In this document: one piece after another, positions 49,722 through 61,551 of the stretch | Position numbering within the stretch: the stretch's first letter is position 1 | Layout: each line of letters begins with the position of its first letter | Assembly (NCBI GenBank): GCA_001949185.1 | Contig: BDGG01000004.1 | Location: 1,916,278-1,980,277 of the forward strand | From: Ramazzottius varieornatus | Lineage: Eukaryota > Tardigrada > Eutardigrada > Parachela > Ramazzottiidae | Reading direction: 5' to 3' | Length of the DNA stretch: 64,000 nt | Position numbers and translations under genes: made by a program | The notes under the pieces: model-generated | Databases searched by the model: none | Told to the model about the DNA's origin: nothing | What the model saw: the letters and a program-made list of their open reading frames with translations, nothing else

Positions 49722-51651
49722 ATGCCGGAGCTTGCCGAAGTTGCGTTCGCAAGTCGCTTCATCAACGAAGTATGTTTGGGGCGGTTCTTCAGAAGCCCGC
49801 TCGTGAAGTCAGGTGAGCCAACCTCACGATGTTTCGCCGATCTTACCGAGGTGAAACCATGATATGCTTGGGATCGTATATATCATAATATATGCGATAT
49901 CGGTAGTGCTGTCATGCCATACTAGTGACAGCCTAGTGTTGTAATCTGCCCCAAGTTACCTGATTATATTTTGCAGCGGTCAGTAAGATGAAAGAAATAG
50001 AGTGGAGGTCCAACAAGTTTACGATCGAATCAACGGCGCGTGGGAAAGAACTACAAGTGATTCTAAAAGATGTTTCGGAAAAGGGCGCTGACGCTCCTCA
50101 TACTTCGCAAGATGATGCATCCTCAGCCGCAGATGTGGAAAAGAAGGGACAGCTGACAATCACGTTCGGATTTGGAATGTCTGGCAAGTTCTCCTTCGAC
50201 AGGTCGGTGTCATTTGCATAACAGATATGGTTCGTGAGATCGTGCAAGTTCTCTGTGCCTCCCGGAGAGAACGGTCTGTATGAAGTTCTCCGATTTGCAG
50301 ATTTGACCAAATCCCGAAGCATGCACATCTGCAAATCTTCACGACGGATACTCCTCCCTCTGTCCTCAGCTTTGTGGACTATCGTCGTTTCGGCAAATGG
50401 AACGTCGGAGACTATGATCTCAAGAATCGGGTATGCATGGAATGACCGGAAACTGTTGTCCATCTTTCGTACAAAGAGCTTTGTCGACAGGGTCCCGATC
50501 CAGTGTCTGCACCGAGAGAATTCCGCCAGAAGGTTCTGTCCGAGCTAAACAGCAGTGTGTTCAACCGTGCTGTCTGCGAAGCCATGATGGATCAGAAGTA
50601 CTTCAACGGAATAGGGAACTATCTAAGGGCGGAAATCCTCTTCCGAGCCAAGATTCCACCTTTCACCGAAGCGCGCAGTGTGTTAGAGAGTCTTCCGCTT
50701 GAGCACGAAATTGATGTGGAGAACCCTGACCTCTTGGACCTATGTTCCCTGGTCCCGAAAGAAGTTTTCGGGCTGGGAAAGTTCTTCCTCGGATACAACG
50801 AGAACTCGGATAACGAAACATACGTCCCGTTCAGAAACTGGCTGCGATGTAAAAACTATATTACAAAACATACTAAAAACATATGGTGTATCATGCCTGA
50901 CGGCTAGCGTCATTACATTTTATTATTAATATATTATCATGTTTTAGGCTACATGAAGCCAGGAATGAAGAACCTTGTTGATCGACAAGGTCGGACGATG
51001 TGGTTCAGTGGGGACCCCGGGCCTCTCGTACCTCCCCACCAGCGCAGTAAACATGGAAGCAGGAAACGAAAGAGCAAAAAAGCTGCTTCCGATACCGAAG
51101 ACGATGATGACGAGGACGACACAGACGCGCAAAGCTCTCGGACTGCAGTAGAAAGTGCAGTTGCTGACGAACCAGTGGATCGGAAACCGAAGAGGAAAGC
51201 TGCACCGGCGCCGGAAGCATCGAGACACTCTGTAGGTGGGATCAATCTTCCGCGTAAACTAGGCCAGACGAAGAAAGCTAAGACTAAGAAAGCAAAGAAG
51301 ACCGAGATCAAGGTGGAAATCGATGGGACTGCAGATCCTGTTGTGGATTCAAAAGAGGGCGTGATGGCAAGTACGAGTGTTGTTAAGAGCGAACCTCAAA
51401 ATGAGGTTTCGGTGAAAGCGAAAAGGGGACGAGCTCCAAAGAAAGCAGTCGCTAATAATATACCTGCTCAGACCCTGGAGACGGCTGTCAAGCAAGAGGT
51501 GGAAACGGTAGAATCACAGGAAGCTACCCATAAAGCCCAGAAGAAAGCTTCGAAGAAGGGGAAAAAAGCAACTGGTCTATCTGAGGAGGCTATTCCCAGC
51601 GAAGCCGACACTCAAGTTGGTTCTCGAAGGTCTTTGAGACTCAAGAAATGA
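49722..51651 (+). CDS. NEIL1: Endonuclease 8-like 1, base-excision repair DNA glycosylase
   Basis: Nei/Fpg-family glycosylase and AP lyase removing oxidised pyrimidines. Exons 49722-49812, 49977-50202, 50301-50430, 50491-50848 and 50948-51651 sum to 502 residues. After Met removal the N-terminal Pro-Glu (PELAEVAFASRF) supplies the catalytic amine and acid. The conserved Lys is in STARGKELQVIL. FGMSGKFSFDR, SFVDYRRFGKW, NRAVCEAMMDQKYFNGIGNY and LRAEILFRAKIPPF follow, then the zincless finger RTMWFSGDPGPLVP. The Lys of the AKIPPF segment is the position edited in human NEIL1 RNA; here it is encoded AAG. The C-terminal about 200 residues are Lys/Glu-rich and disordered (KRKSKKAASDTEDDDDEDD), longer than in human (390 residues). 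Confidence 0.95.
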
Positions 51652-52098
51652 TTTTGGGCGGCCGGATCTACTTCTTCTTCTAGTGACTTACATTACGTGA
51701 TGCCATTTGTTTCATGGTTGGGATTTAGCAAGTTTGAAGACTGAGATGCCGGGTAGTAGTCTGTTGGATTCGATTACTAGGTTTATGCTGCCACGAACTG
51801 CGTCTGAAATTAAGCTTGACTTCTCATCTTTTAGTCTTCCTGCGTGGTGTTTACGGAAATGTTTCGTCAAACTAAATTCTGAGAATTATGACAATTAAAT
51901 GGATTGTTCTGCTAATTTAACCCAAGTGTATGGCTAGATAGGGATCAAACTGATTATCTGCTAGATAGGACCTCATGCAGCGTTTCGAGAAGGACGAATT
52001 CTACTGCAACGCATCTTCGAACGCTGTGGTGTTTGCCAACGTGTGAGTTTGCTAAATCTTTCTTCACAGGTTTCCTTCTGCATCAAACTCTCAGTGAC
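51652..52098. other. Intergenic, 447 bp
   Basis: Between NEIL1 and TTC36 in the same orientation. No gene or repeat recognised. Confidence 0.4.
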
Positions 52099-52878
52099 AT
52101 GTCGACAACAAACGATCTTGCTGTGTTGCAGGCGATCTTTAACCCGTTATCGCCCTATACACCGGACGATGTCCCAGTCTGCGCAGAGCTGAACGCAAAA
52201 CTCTGCTCTTCGGGTAAATACTCGGTCCCAATAAACCAGTGACGGTAGGTGTTTCCTGGTGCTACTCGAAACCCACTTTGTCATTTTCAGGGCCAGTGAG
52301 TCCTGAAGTTAGAGCCGCTGTAGAACTGGAACTTCGTGGTGTCAGAGCTGCGCAAAATGGCGCTCTTGATGAAGCCGTGGGTTTGTTCACGGAAGCCATT
52401 CGTCAGGTGAATTCGAACGCTTCCGCCAGGGCTGCTTCCGCCTACAATAATCGCGCACAAGCCAAGCAGCTCAAAGGAGACTCGGAAGGTAAGAGCCATG
52501 TTTATACTGTATTCTGTTCGCTTCCCTTCCGGATGCAGAGATACTTGCGCCGATACCCCGAAACGTTTGGGCGTGGTTACCTGATAAACGGCATATCGGT
52601 TTGCAACAGGCGCCATGGAAGATCTGGACAAAGCCATAGAACTCAGTGATGGACAAGGAGTGGTTGCGAGTCAAGCCTTCTGTCAACGCGCGAACCTACA
52701 CAAGTTCTTTGATCGGGAGAAAGAGGCGCTTGCCGATTACACCAAAGCTGCGGCACTGGGAAACGTTTTTGCAAAGAAGGCCTTGGTCGAGATGAACCCC
52801 ATGGCAGCGCTGTGTAATAAGATGCTAAAACAAATCTTCGAAGACTTACAGCGCGGCGAACAGTCGGCAAAGCCCTAA
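52099..52878 (+). CDS. TTC36: Tetratricopeptide repeat protein 36
   Basis: Small TPR protein (HBP21), an Hsp70-binding adaptor in vertebrates. Exons 52099-52213, 52291-52488 and 52610-52878 give 193 residues (vertebrate about 190). It opens with the family signature STTNDLAVLQAIFNPLSPY, where human has a near-identical block. Three TPR units follow: LELRGVRAAQNGALDEAVGL, ASAYNNRAQAKQLKGDSEGA with MEDLDKAIELSDGQG, and SQAFCQRANLHKFFDREKEA. The family-specific end is LVEMNPMAALCNKML. Start chosen at the ATG of MSTTND rather than the alternative 52033. Intact. Confidence 0.95.
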
Positions 52879-53199
52879 AAATTTGCACTGGTTTTCGAAC
52901 TCAACGGCACAAAAATTTGCAACCGCAAGTGGGACCGAACCGGCAAAGCGATGAGCGATTTGATTTTTTGTTCATATATAAGGTACAGTTATGACTGCGA
53001 AATTGGCGGAAGAACCCTGATTTGGTCAATCCACGAATTCAATTATTTTAGCGCGAAACACGGAAGAGTAATGTAATACTGTTGGAAGATGGCGGCAGAG
53101 GATCGAAGAGCGTAGGGAAGGCACATCATACGACGTTCGGATGACATGTACCGCATATACTGCAGGAGACTTTAGGCGGTGCCAGGGGCGCTCCTCGTT
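52879..53199. other. Convergent intergenic, 321 bp
   Basis: 3' flanks of TTC36 and the ICAD homologue. AT-rich with the words AAATTTGCA and AAAATTTGCAA repeated; nothing else recognised. Confidence 0.4.
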
Positions 53200-54579
53200 T
53201 CAGATATTCTGCTTCACATGTGTGGCTGCCTTATCGTACAGACTCAATATCTGGACGGCTTGTTGAGCCTGGTTATAATCCGAAAGAGCACGGAAGGAAT
53301 TCTCTTGGATTTCGTCGATCACTTTTCGCGGCAGCAAAAGCTCCAGCTTGTCGGGATCGGCATTCACAATTTCCTACGATTAACATGGTCAGCATGGCCA
53401 TATTTAACAGAGCTGACGCAGGCAACAGACGAACATACTTCGAGATCCGCTGGACGGAGCAAAAGCCATGGCAGAAGCTGCTTGTACGCCTCCTCCGTGC
53501 ATAATTGGCCGAATAGATACACGGCGCGGTCCGACAAGCCGGAAATCGCTGCACTGTCGACAGCATCGGAAGGTCTTCCGTTCGAGCCTGTAAGATCATG
53601 CATATTTGCAAATTGGGATCACCTGGTATATCGAAAACTGTCTTTTCGAACTGTACACCTGAGAGAAATTTGATTTGGTAATTTTACCATGAGAACATCG
53701 ATGGGTGCAAAGATCGCCGCACATACTGGTAGAAGAACCGTTACCACAGCTAGGCATCCACTGCTCGTTCCTCCTCAGTAACAAAAATGTGGCGGGAAAT
53801 TGTGGCAATAACTGAAAGTACTCGTCATCTGCAATATGTAGGTCGTTATACTGTGTCGAAAGTTCGCAGGTGAAAGAGATCAGTAGTATTTGAAAGAAAT
53901 TATGTACTGGACGCACCTTCTATTTCGGTCCCATCCAGCTCGCTAACGATGCGCAACTCATCCATGGGATCTAGATATGAGAGCTTTTTGGCGCCTGCAA
54001 TGATGGAAGACGACTAGTTCGATGAGAGAACAGTATGAGATGTTTGGAGAGTTTGATAAAAAACAAAGTTGATTTCAACGACCAACTGGGCAGTGGTTAC
54101 TAAAATCGTTTGTCTGATAAACTTGCACGTAAGACCAGCATCGAGCTACTCTAGCTCGTGAAGGCATTCACCGTTGAGTTCTGCGAGTTCAAGCACATGC
54201 AGGTCGAGGCACCTAGTTCGCTTACACCTTTGAACCGTTGTAGCGTCAACAACCTCATTCCTAAACATCCTCACGTTGCCACTGCTCATTCCTCATTTCC
54301 ACTTGTGATAAGCTGCCACCACGCGTGTGTATGCGGCATGTTAAACGTAGAACTGACATCAACTGGTCGCATACAGATATTTTCCAACTTTTGTCGGTCG
54401 GTGGAGAGCTCATGCGGCCAAAAGTGAGCGAAAGCGGCTCGGCGATACTAGCGACCACAGCAGAACGTACCTTCGGTCTTGAGGGACTGCAAGTCGGTCA
54501 CAGTGCAGCTCTTTCGGATTTTCCGATCGCAGCTCCAAACGTTACACGGCTTCTTGGTTGCATCTTTTGCTCGCTCCAT
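53200..54579 (-). CDS. DFFA: DNA fragmentation factor alpha subunit (ICAD/DFF45), short form
   Basis: Chaperone and inhibitor of the apoptotic nuclease CAD/DFF40. Exons 54471-54579, 53917-53994, 53745-53828, 53623-53658, 53439-53587 and 53200-53373 sum to 209 residues, compared with about 330 in human. The N-terminal CIDE-N domain is clear: KPCNVWSCDRKIRKSCTVTD, LRIVSELDGTEIEDDEYFQL and ATFLLLRRNEQWMP. It is followed by GSNGRPSDAVDSAAISG, in which DAVD-S matches the second caspase-3 site of human ICAD, and then by a C-terminal helical domain (LLRPADLEEIVNADPDKLEL) aligned with the human C-terminal domain (QDLELVTKEDPKAL). The first human caspase site (DETD) is not present. The middle HEAT-like region is missing, hence the short length. 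Confidence 0.85.
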
Positions 54580-55013
54580 GGTAAGTAATTCCGTCGATCT
54601 CAGTGCGACAAACAGTAAGTCGAACAAGCATGCAGCTTCAGATACGAGGAAACCGGAGAAGATAACTTTGCTGTAACGAAAAGCGAAAGCTGAAATTTTG
54701 TCGTGGTCTATTCACAACCGATGCTCGATCACTGACCCACATGTACCATTAAATTATGGGCAAGCTACCCTACTTATGCTGTGAAACGATTGGCCACATG
54801 CAGTATACGGCGGTCAACTGGTCAATTACGCTCCGCTCCGCACAGTAAACAACCAAGAATGACTACTGAACCGTGAAGAAAATTCGGTATCAAATCGTCG
54901 ACAGATCGTCGATCAAAGCAGAATTCTTTTCAAGAAACTATCAGACAAACAAGTTAACTTACTTATATGGCATGAAAGAACTTGGATTAGCCCTGATGTC
55001 CAGTTTACGATCT
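54580..55013. other. Intergenic, 434 bp
   Basis: Between the ICAD homologue and GPATCH3, both on the minus strand. No coding or repeat signal recognised. Confidence 0.4.
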
Positions 55014-57020
55014 TCAGTATGGAGCCGGGCGGTATTTCAGGCGAGAATGATCAGCTCGCTGTTTCAGCGTATCGCCTGTGTCTTTCGCGTCGTACTTGGA
55101 TGTGATGAGCACACCACTTTGACCAGGCTCCAGCATGGCTTGCCTGCTAATTTCCGGCATCTGGCGACCCCGATCGGGAGGTCCGCGTCTGGACAATGCA
55201 TCACCGTAGAAGCCGAGACCTTGCTTCTGATGAGGAAGCTGACCTTCACCTTCAAGCGGGTCGACGATGCCTTTCCGCCATTTCCCCACTCCTTCTCCTA
55301 TAAGAACCATCAACCATTCATTTCATATGGGGTTCTTTTAGCACATTTCGTTTGGCCAGTGCGTACCTTTGGTCCAGCCATGTTTCTCTAGCACATGCTG
55401 GCCAATTCCGTATTTTCCGAATTCGCCTTCTGACACTTTACGGCTGCTGGTGCCAGGAGCTGACTGGCGAAATAGAGACCCGGAAGTGCCACCCCGCATC
55501 GTTGATTCGCGTCGTATCTGCATGTAGTCGCGAGCGTCTTTGTCGCCGGGACGGTCCGATTCTGGCTCGTAGTACTGCGAGGTGTCCACATCAAAGTCGT
55601 CAGTCGCTTCGTCCAGGTCCGATCCACCCGCTTGCTCTTTCCAAAAGTTGGCATCCATGTTCCACACGATACCTGTTCAACAAAGACCATAGGAAACCTG
55701 CATCTTGAGCGACCGGGAAAGTTCGAAAAGAGAACACGTACCGGGGCCGCCTTTTTCCCACACGACTTCCGCCTCATCCTCAAACAGCCTTTCCTTGTTT
55801 CTTTCGTGTGTTGTCACGTCATCGTTGGACGCCTCGTATCGCTGTAATTCAAGAAGATACATATAACAGTGTTCCTTAGAAGGCAGTGATATACCATCAC
55901 GAACAGGAAGGTTGGAACAGTTTACATAAGAATTCAGCGTGAGCATCCTGTGAAGAACATCAGACATTCAAACGAAAGGTTTTTGATTATCTTGAAAGGA
56001 CGTATTCCCTGACACTATAACGTGTGTTAAACACTTTCAGTATTTTCCTCAGAAAAACCGTTCTTATCTCCTCAGACTCGTTTTCCGAGTTCTCCCTCTT
56101 CGGGCAACCTTATCGATTGATGTAGTTCTTACCTCCCAGTCTTCCAGCTCATCCTCGCCCTGCGCGTTGTCCCCATGTTTCTTTTTCTCGAACCAAACAA
56201 GCGGCTGGTGGGATTCGTCGAAACTGCTGTCAACACGCGGTATTTCGTTATTCCCTTCTTCCTCTTCCTCGTCATCTCCTTCCCCACCATCGTACCTCCG
56301 CTCCGAACCGTAATCAAAACTCACCTGTCCGAACTTTCTGTTCTTCAGACCTTTCGGGAACTTCAGACCGAGTCTTCCGATCAAGCTTGATGGCATTGAA
56401 CAACGTTGAATTAGTTGCAAGAAATACTTGGTCGGAGTGCCCACATTTCCTTGTGGAAACAACGGCGGCGGCTTCATCTCTATTAGCGCATCGACGTCGG
56501 CTTCACGAAGACTTTGGAACTGAAGATGGTACTGTTGTTCTGCTCGACGTTCTGCTCTCGTCAGATACTTGGACGACTGCTTCAGCATCCTTGCCTCAGC
56601 CGTTCCTTCAACGTCACCTGCCATCTTTATGTGAACGATGTGGCATCGACTAGGTAAGAGCTGCTGCTTCTCACTTGTCCAGTTCTGTCCGTTGTAGCGT
56701 ACCAGTTCGGAGATGCGGACACTCCTGACTTTCACGAAACAACAAAACGTTTTCTTTTCCTTCTTGCTAGCTTCACTGCTTCCGACTGACTGCGACTTTG
56801 CGCTTTCTGGGTCTTTAAACGTACTTTCGTCGATCTTTTCGGGTCGATGACGGTACTGGAAACAAGCGAAGGTGTCTTGCTCGATGGCGCTGGAGAAGAA
56901 GGCTCGCAGATCCTTGGAGTGGAACTGGAGAGGGATATTTCGGATCAGCAACAGGACAAAATCTTTCGTAGCTTCTTTCTCCAGCTCCATCGCTTCGCAT
57001 CTTGCCGGACTCTCCTCCAT
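55014..57020 (-). CDS. GPATCH3: G-patch domain-containing protein 3
   Basis: Nuclear/cytoplasmic G-patch protein; in vertebrates linked to helicase activation and to dampening of MAVS signalling. Exons 56133-57020, 55742-55841, 55367-55672 and 55014-55297 sum to 525 residues, the size I recall for human. N-terminal family block: LLLIRNIPLQFHSKDLRAFF and ACFQYRHRPEK. Middle: RLGLKFPKGLKNRKFGQVSF and RYEASNDDVTTHERNKERLF followed by VVWEKGGPG. The G-patch itself is split by the last intron: YGIGQHVLEKHGWTKG then EGVGKWRKGI and QGLGFYGDAL. The usual GLG of the motif is GVG here. The end, SGVLITSKYDAKD, is also family-specific. Confidence 0.93.
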
Positions 57021-58182
57021 TGCTAGTCCAGGTATCGTCCTACGAAATCAACCAGCTGTATCAAGTAACGTCCGCGGTTCGCAAGGAAATGATTCAGTAA
57101 AGCTTCGGGATGGGAATCTGGGAAATGAGATTAAGTGCATCATAGAGGATTTTGAAACCATAAAACGATCAGCGGTTGTTATGTTATGTTATCTTATCTT
57201 ATGTTATGTTATATTTTGTCATGTTATGTTATGTTATCTCATGTCATGTCATCCACTGTGGTTATGCTGCCACGTCAGGCCGAACTGAGATCCACATGAC
57301 GTTAGCCCTGTCGTCATCGCGGAGCACCCTTTTTGTGCAGTACGAGTGTCTGGGCGTACACACGAATCTTCCGAAGGAAGCCTGGTGGCTTTGTTCCATA
57401 TCTTTCATGTGGGACTCATCTCACAGCCATAGTTGCGGAAGTTAGATGACGGGATGAAGTGAATGGTTGTTTACCTACCAGTTGGTTTACCTACGGTCCA
57501 TCCTCCTTGTCGAGGGGTTTCGAGGACTGAGACGTCTCCGTTTACCAGTCCACAATTATAATCCGGTGCCATCTGTTCATGCTTGTGGTTTCGGCAGGAA
57601 AATCGGCCTGAATAAAGCAGACAGTTGGTGGTATCCTGTTTGATGTATCCTGTATTAACATTTATGCGGCTCTGTCAAAGCGAAATGTGTATTCAAACAT
57701 TGGATAAGTAGAGTATGTAGGCCTCCTCAGCTAAGGAGGAGAAGAAAAATCGACCGTGGCTGACAGCTAGAGATGGCTGCGGACTTGCAGTCTTTGGATT
57801 TCTCGGTCCACAGTCACTCTCCACCATGCTCTATATGAATAATTCCACTTTGTCTTCTCTTCCTACTATCCTCTCCTCCTTTTTCCTTCTGATTCCATCT
57901 AACATACACGCTACTGTTTGCAGGAGGGTTTGACAGCCACTGCGGAAGTCTGAGAACACCGGCAAGATCCACTCTGCTCATATTGGACAGAGGATTATCC
58001 ATGTTACTCGAGTTTCGCTGTCATCTGGACTCCTAAAGGTCACCTCGCCCATTGACGGTATGTGGGGCTGTGAATTGTCACTGTAATTGCCCTGTGTTCC
58101 AAAAGGTGGTTACGACTTGATGTCATGTCTGATTTCTACTCTTTCAATTACAGCAAGATCATGGGATACTTCAAAGGGGATC
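57021..58182. other. Divergent intergenic, 1.16 kb
   Basis: Holds the GPATCH3 and nAChR promoters, and the pentanucleotide microsatellite at 57178-57252. No coding signal otherwise. Confidence 0.4.
57178..57252 (+). repeat. Imperfect (TTATG)n microsatellite
   Basis: About fifteen units of TTATG with TTATC, TTTTG and TCATG variants in a 75-bp run. It lies between two divergent genes. Confidence 0.9.
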
Positions 58183-61100
58183 ATGCTGTACTTCACCCAA
58201 ATAGAAGATGTTTTCAAAGGTTCTTCAAAACTATCGGCTCAACTCATTAAAAACTGGCTTACCGTGGGTCTGTTCCTGGCACAACTCTGCTGTGAAGGGA
58301 ACGCATATCTTAGTTACGGTAAGATGCACTGGGCCGGGAGTGATGTTGTTTCCCGAACAATACTCGGTCGACAGAACGTGAGTAGAGATGTTATGCATTA
58401 GGGCAGATTCTGAATAGTTATGGGAGGACCTGCACGATTATACGGTGGTGTATGTGGCCTAAACGCCGCGAATCGGCTCCAATGGGACTGAATGGATGTT
58501 CTACTCACGGTAGCTGCGTCTCCGTCACGATGCAAATCCCCACACAATTTTTTGTCGATTTTTTGCCTGTTGAAGTAGGCACTCTAAAAAATTTGAGGAG
58601 CTGATTGGTTATTCATACAGCATGTGAGAACGAAAAAAAGCGTCACCACTTCAACGGACGAATCTAATATTATTTCGGTCAATGTTTGAACATTACTTAT
58701 TTATTATATTTAGAATCTTTTGTATCCTTTAGGTACGGAAAACGAGCAGGAAGAGCTCTTGCGGCACACATTTCAAGGCTACAACACACTGGTCCGCCCT
58801 GTTCGAAACCTCAGCGACGCAGTCCATGTTAATTTCGGGATCGTCCTTAACTTGATTATCAGTGTGGTACGTCGGGTTTCGCTGCTAAATGTTTCGAACT
58901 ACCATGGCGGGAAGACTGTCGTCAGATAATAAGCTTTATTGGCTTGTGTGTTACAGAACGAGAGAGACCAAGTCTTCAAGTCGAATATATGGTATCGGCT
59001 CGTAAGTTTGTTCAAGCGTTACTTCCGGCTTGCCCTAATAGATGCTATAGCTCGCAGCTGTGGGTTGCAGGGATGGAATGACCCACAGCTATCGTGGGTG
59101 CCAGAGCAATACGGCAACATCCAGAGTTTGAGGATGCCCGCGGATCGCGTGTGGACCCCCGACATAGTTTTGTATGTTTCTCAACTAAAGATGGGACGTG
59201 GGCTAATGATTTGAACCAGATTGTCATCTTAAGTGGCGCACGGTTTCAGCCAACAACAATGGAGACCGCGCGCCACTGCGGATAACAATCTGGTTCAGTC
59301 CATTTTCCCACGTCCCAGGTACTGTGGTCGAACTGATTGGGGTTTGCTTGTAGACTCAACAATGCGGATGGAAAATATGGAGTTTCCTATAAATCGAATG
59401 GTAAGGGGCTTATAAAGATGTACTCTACAAGATTAACTATTCAGGAATAGACCCATCGGATTAGTCATGATCCAGTGGAAGTATCTATCCCAGTTCACAT
59501 TCCAGGCACTATGGATTTTATCAAGCGAAAGCGTTAAAGTACACTCTGCATTCTCCTCTATTCATCTTCATATTAATTTTTCCAAAATTATGGATGGCTA
59601 TCTTTTGAAGTGTCATCTACCGTATTCTAATGCCCCAGCACATTACTCGAGATCTGTGGCGATCGACTTCGGGTTTTTGTTGTCAAAATACATTGCTCGA
59701 GTAGCAGTTCTCGCGTCCATCCGTATCGGGGATGAAACTGGGAACCATCGCTGGACAATACTCAGAAGATAAAGATAAACCATGCGAAATTTTTGTGTTC
59801 TTACAGTGGTGATCTACAGTCGCGGGGATATCATCTGGTTACCGCCCACTATTTACAAAAGCACATGCGAGATAAATGTGCGTTTCTTCCCCTTTGATGT
59901 AAGGTTCTCGACCACTTTCTCGAATATACTGGTTGCGAAACCATTATTACACGGAGAATACTTACGTTTCAGATCCAAACGTGTAGCATGCGCTTCAAAT
60001 CATGGACCTGGAATGCTCAAGAGGTCCTGCTGGAGTCTTTCGAGGATGGAAACTTTGTTGACCTGAGTGACTACACTGATTCAGGTACGTGTATATATAG
60101 TACATCGTAAGTTCCATGTTATGGTTTCGATGTTTTGGTCGATAGATAATCTTTCCAGCAGTTGACACTCTCTTACATTTCAGGAACCTGGGACATTCTG
60201 GAGGCTCGTGGTCACCCTCTGTATTACTACAGCGATGGCCAGCCACGAATGGAGATGGTATACCAGTTCGTCATTCGCCGACGCCCTCTTTTCTACACCG
60301 TCAATTTGCTCATTCCGACGTGCCTTGTAACCTTCCTGACAGTAAGCTTCTTGATCAAAAGCATAACCCGGTACCTGAAACTTTGAGCTATATTCCGTGT
60401 TGTTGACCTAGGTTCTCGTGTTTTACTTGCCAACGGCCAGCGGGTAAGGTCCTTCGACGTTCTCGACATCAAAAATTGAACCACTTTGTTTTCCTTTCCA
60501 GTGAAAAAGTCGCACTTAGCATTTCGATTTCTGGTAAGCTGAAGACTGTGTCTTAAAATGAGACGGGATATGTGGTTGGATGATGCACTGTCGGACTAAC
60601 GTGCGCCTCTTGTCGAAAATCTAGTCACGCTCGTATTCTTCTTGCTACTGGTTAGCAAAATCCTTCCCCCTTCAAAAGAACTGGCACTGATGGCGAAGTA
60701 AGTACATACCGGTGAAATCTACGGTTGAATTTCGAGTAACAACTTTTTGTTCTTCCCAGATACTTGCTCTTTGCTTTCATCATGAATTTTATATCTGTGC
60801 TGGTCACAGTTTGCGTGATTCACATGCACTGTAAGTTGGCGGACGTTGTAAATAGCCGCTATATTTGTGCAATCGATCATATCGTTGGATAATCTATGTT
60901 TCAGATAAAAGTCCGAAGACGGACCACGCCCCGCCCAAATGGGTTCAGTATTTATTTTTTTCCATCTTGCCTACTATCTTCTTGATGCGTCGCCCACGAC
61001 GCTATCGACATCTGCAGCAGTTCTCGTTGCGGACCTTCTCAGTAGTTAGTCTGAGAACCCGAACAAGTCGAAGTGAGAGCAGTTCAAATCGATCCGGCAA

Positions 61101-61551
61101 GCAACGCAATAATGGCTCTTCGAATCCAGTTCAACAAGAGGCTACACTCGATCCTCAAGAAGCTCAAGTACGATCTCTCAACACGGTTCAAGCTCCACCA
61201 AACTTGGCTCGAAGCGAGTCTATCACGTCCGATCTCCTCGACGAATCCCCGCAAGTCACCGAAGACCGCACTTACTGCATGGAGGCTATTGCAACAATAG
61301 CCAACTCATACCGGAGGAGGGACTTTGTGAAATCGGTTAGTGCGTTCTGTAATTTTGGTTTTTGTTCTCTTCCGCGTTTTCTGTTACAATTATCTGTTTC
61401 TTTCTTGCAGGTCGAAGAAGATTGGAAATTCTTTGCAGCGGTAATCGACCGCGGGTTGCTTTGGGTCTTCTTCATTGTGACATCAGCTGGGTCCCTCGGA
61501 ATTTTAATTAGGGAGCCCGAAGTGTTTGAATACGTTCGACATGTTCGATGA
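58183..61551 (+). CDS. Nicotinic acetylcholine receptor subunit, non-alpha (unc-29/lev-1/insect beta-like)
   Basis: Pentameric ligand-gated cation channel subunit of neurons or muscle. Fourteen exons (58183-58318, 58733-58866, 58957-59001, 59071-59171, 59354-59400, 59807-59898, 59973-60084, 60184-60341, 60412-60443, 60502-60533, 60625-60697, 60760-60830, 60905-61335, 61411-61551) give 534 residues. Hydrophobic leader, GWNDPQLSWVPEQYGNIQSL, DRVWTPDIVLLNNADGKYGV, the Cys-loop (STCEINVRFFPFDIQTC), M1 (RRRPLFYTVNLLIPTCLVTF), M2 with the cation-selective Glu (GEKVALSISISVTLVFFLLL), M3 and M4. Loop C (GHPLYYYSDGQPRM) lacks the adjacent cysteines of alpha subunits. VSKILPPS after M2 resembles nematode UNC-29 and insect beta subunits. 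The start is tentative among several in-frame ATGs. Confidence 0.93.
59193..59316. mobile_element. MITE-like foldback element, copy 1, inside an nAChR intron
   Basis: Terminal sequences GGGACGTGGG and CCCACGTCCC open arms of about 54 bp that pair along their length (TGAACCAGATTGT against ACAATCTGGTTCA; AGTGGCGCACGG against CCGCGCGCCACT), with a short loop containing GCCAACAACA. It lies wholly within the intron 59172-59353. A related copy is at 61735-61857. Confidence 0.8.

Noticed and set aside
55014..55313. Separate small minus-strand gene
   Set aside because: It is the last exon of GPATCH3: the G-patch continues into it with matching splice phase.
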